Of a DNA stretch of 6,044 nt, positions 5,905-6,044 are shown piece after piece (the first letter of the stretch is position 1; every line of letters starts with the position of its first letter). The notes below the pieces were generated by a model. The model made no database searches, had not been told where the DNA came from, and saw only the letters and a program-made list of their open reading frames with translations. Source of the DNA: Paraktedonobacter sp039923935 (GTDB lineage Bacteria > Chloroflexota > Ktedonobacteria > Ktedonobacterales > Ktedonobacteraceae); contig JBDTBU010000297.1 in the NCBI GenBank assembly GCA_039923935.1, positions 1 through 6,044 on the forward strand, read 5' to 3'. A program made the position numbers and the translations under genes.

Positions 5905-6044
5905 GCGCCCGCAGGCGGAATATGCTTGACATAATCTGCTATTGCGTTTTGATCCGTAGACGAAAACTTGGGTTATAGCTTTTATCGCAACTGCTGCACG
6001 AAACTGCCTGCGAATAGCGGCGTGTGCGTGGATATTCTTTGCTA
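5905..6044. other. right window edge without a supportable gene
   Basis: Together with 5680-5904 this makes a stretch of about 365 bases with no convincing coding sequence. All three minus-strand frames were read by hand. One stops at 5982-5984 and one at 5939-5941. The third stays open to about 5843 but runs through the terminator hairpin and has no recognisable protein character. A gene tail from beyond the window may lie here in the frame ending at 5939, but nothing identifies it. Confidence 0.4.

Noticed and set aside
5926..5954. TTGACA on the plus strand as a possible divergent -35 box
   Set aside because: No acceptable -10 box lies 16-18 bases downstream, and no plus-strand gene starts in the remaining sequence.
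5843..6042. Minus-strand frame open for about 66 codons at the right edge
   Set aside because: It runs through the terminator hairpin, shows no recognisable domain, and such length is expected by chance at this base composition.

Overview
The window holds one compact operon on the minus strand. It encodes a four-component MacAB/YknXYZ-type ABC exporter. In transcription order, right to left, the genes are: a membrane-fusion (adaptor) protein at 3898-5679, a stand-alone ATPase at 2958-3764, a first MacB/FtsX-type permease at 1624-2961, and a second paralogous permease at 224-1606. The ATPase and first permease overlap by 4 bp, and the two permeases lie 17 bp apart. A 133-bp spacer carrying an imperfect repeat separates the adaptor from the ATPase. 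All four reading frames are intact. The many plus-strand open frames under them are shadows.

The right flank (5680-6044) has no convincing gene but is dense in signals. On the minus strand these are an intrinsic terminator for something outside the window (5819-5904), and about 10 bp further on a sigma-70-like promoter (-35 TTGGCA, 18-bp spacer, -10 TATACT). A 9-bp perfect inverted repeat overlaps that promoter and looks like a repressor operator. A leader of about 92 nt and a Shine-Dalgarno site follow. The left flank (1-223) holds a 20-bp-arm hairpin after the last stop codon. It may also hold the end of a convergent plus-strand gene.

How the parts probably work together: the ATPase powers a transmembrane module made of the two permeases. 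Each has four transmembrane helices, one large external domain and a coupling loop. The adaptor is anchored by a single N-terminal helix, and its lipoyl/barrel domains and long hairpin sit outside the membrane. This layout resembles MacAB of Gram-negative bacteria and YknXYZ of Bacillus. The substrate cannot be read from the sequence; peptides, toxins or amphiphilic drugs are typical for the family.

Organism: the Thr/Gln/Asn/Ala-rich adaptor, the separate ATPase and permeases, GC content near the middle of the range, and the repeat-bearing spacer suggest a filamentous monoderm of the Chloroflexota, Ktedonobacteria type. This is recognition by style, not a database match. The most distinctive features are the paired divergent permeases, a Cys-Pro-rich cap at the adaptor hairpin tip, and three evenly phased half-sites over the promoter.
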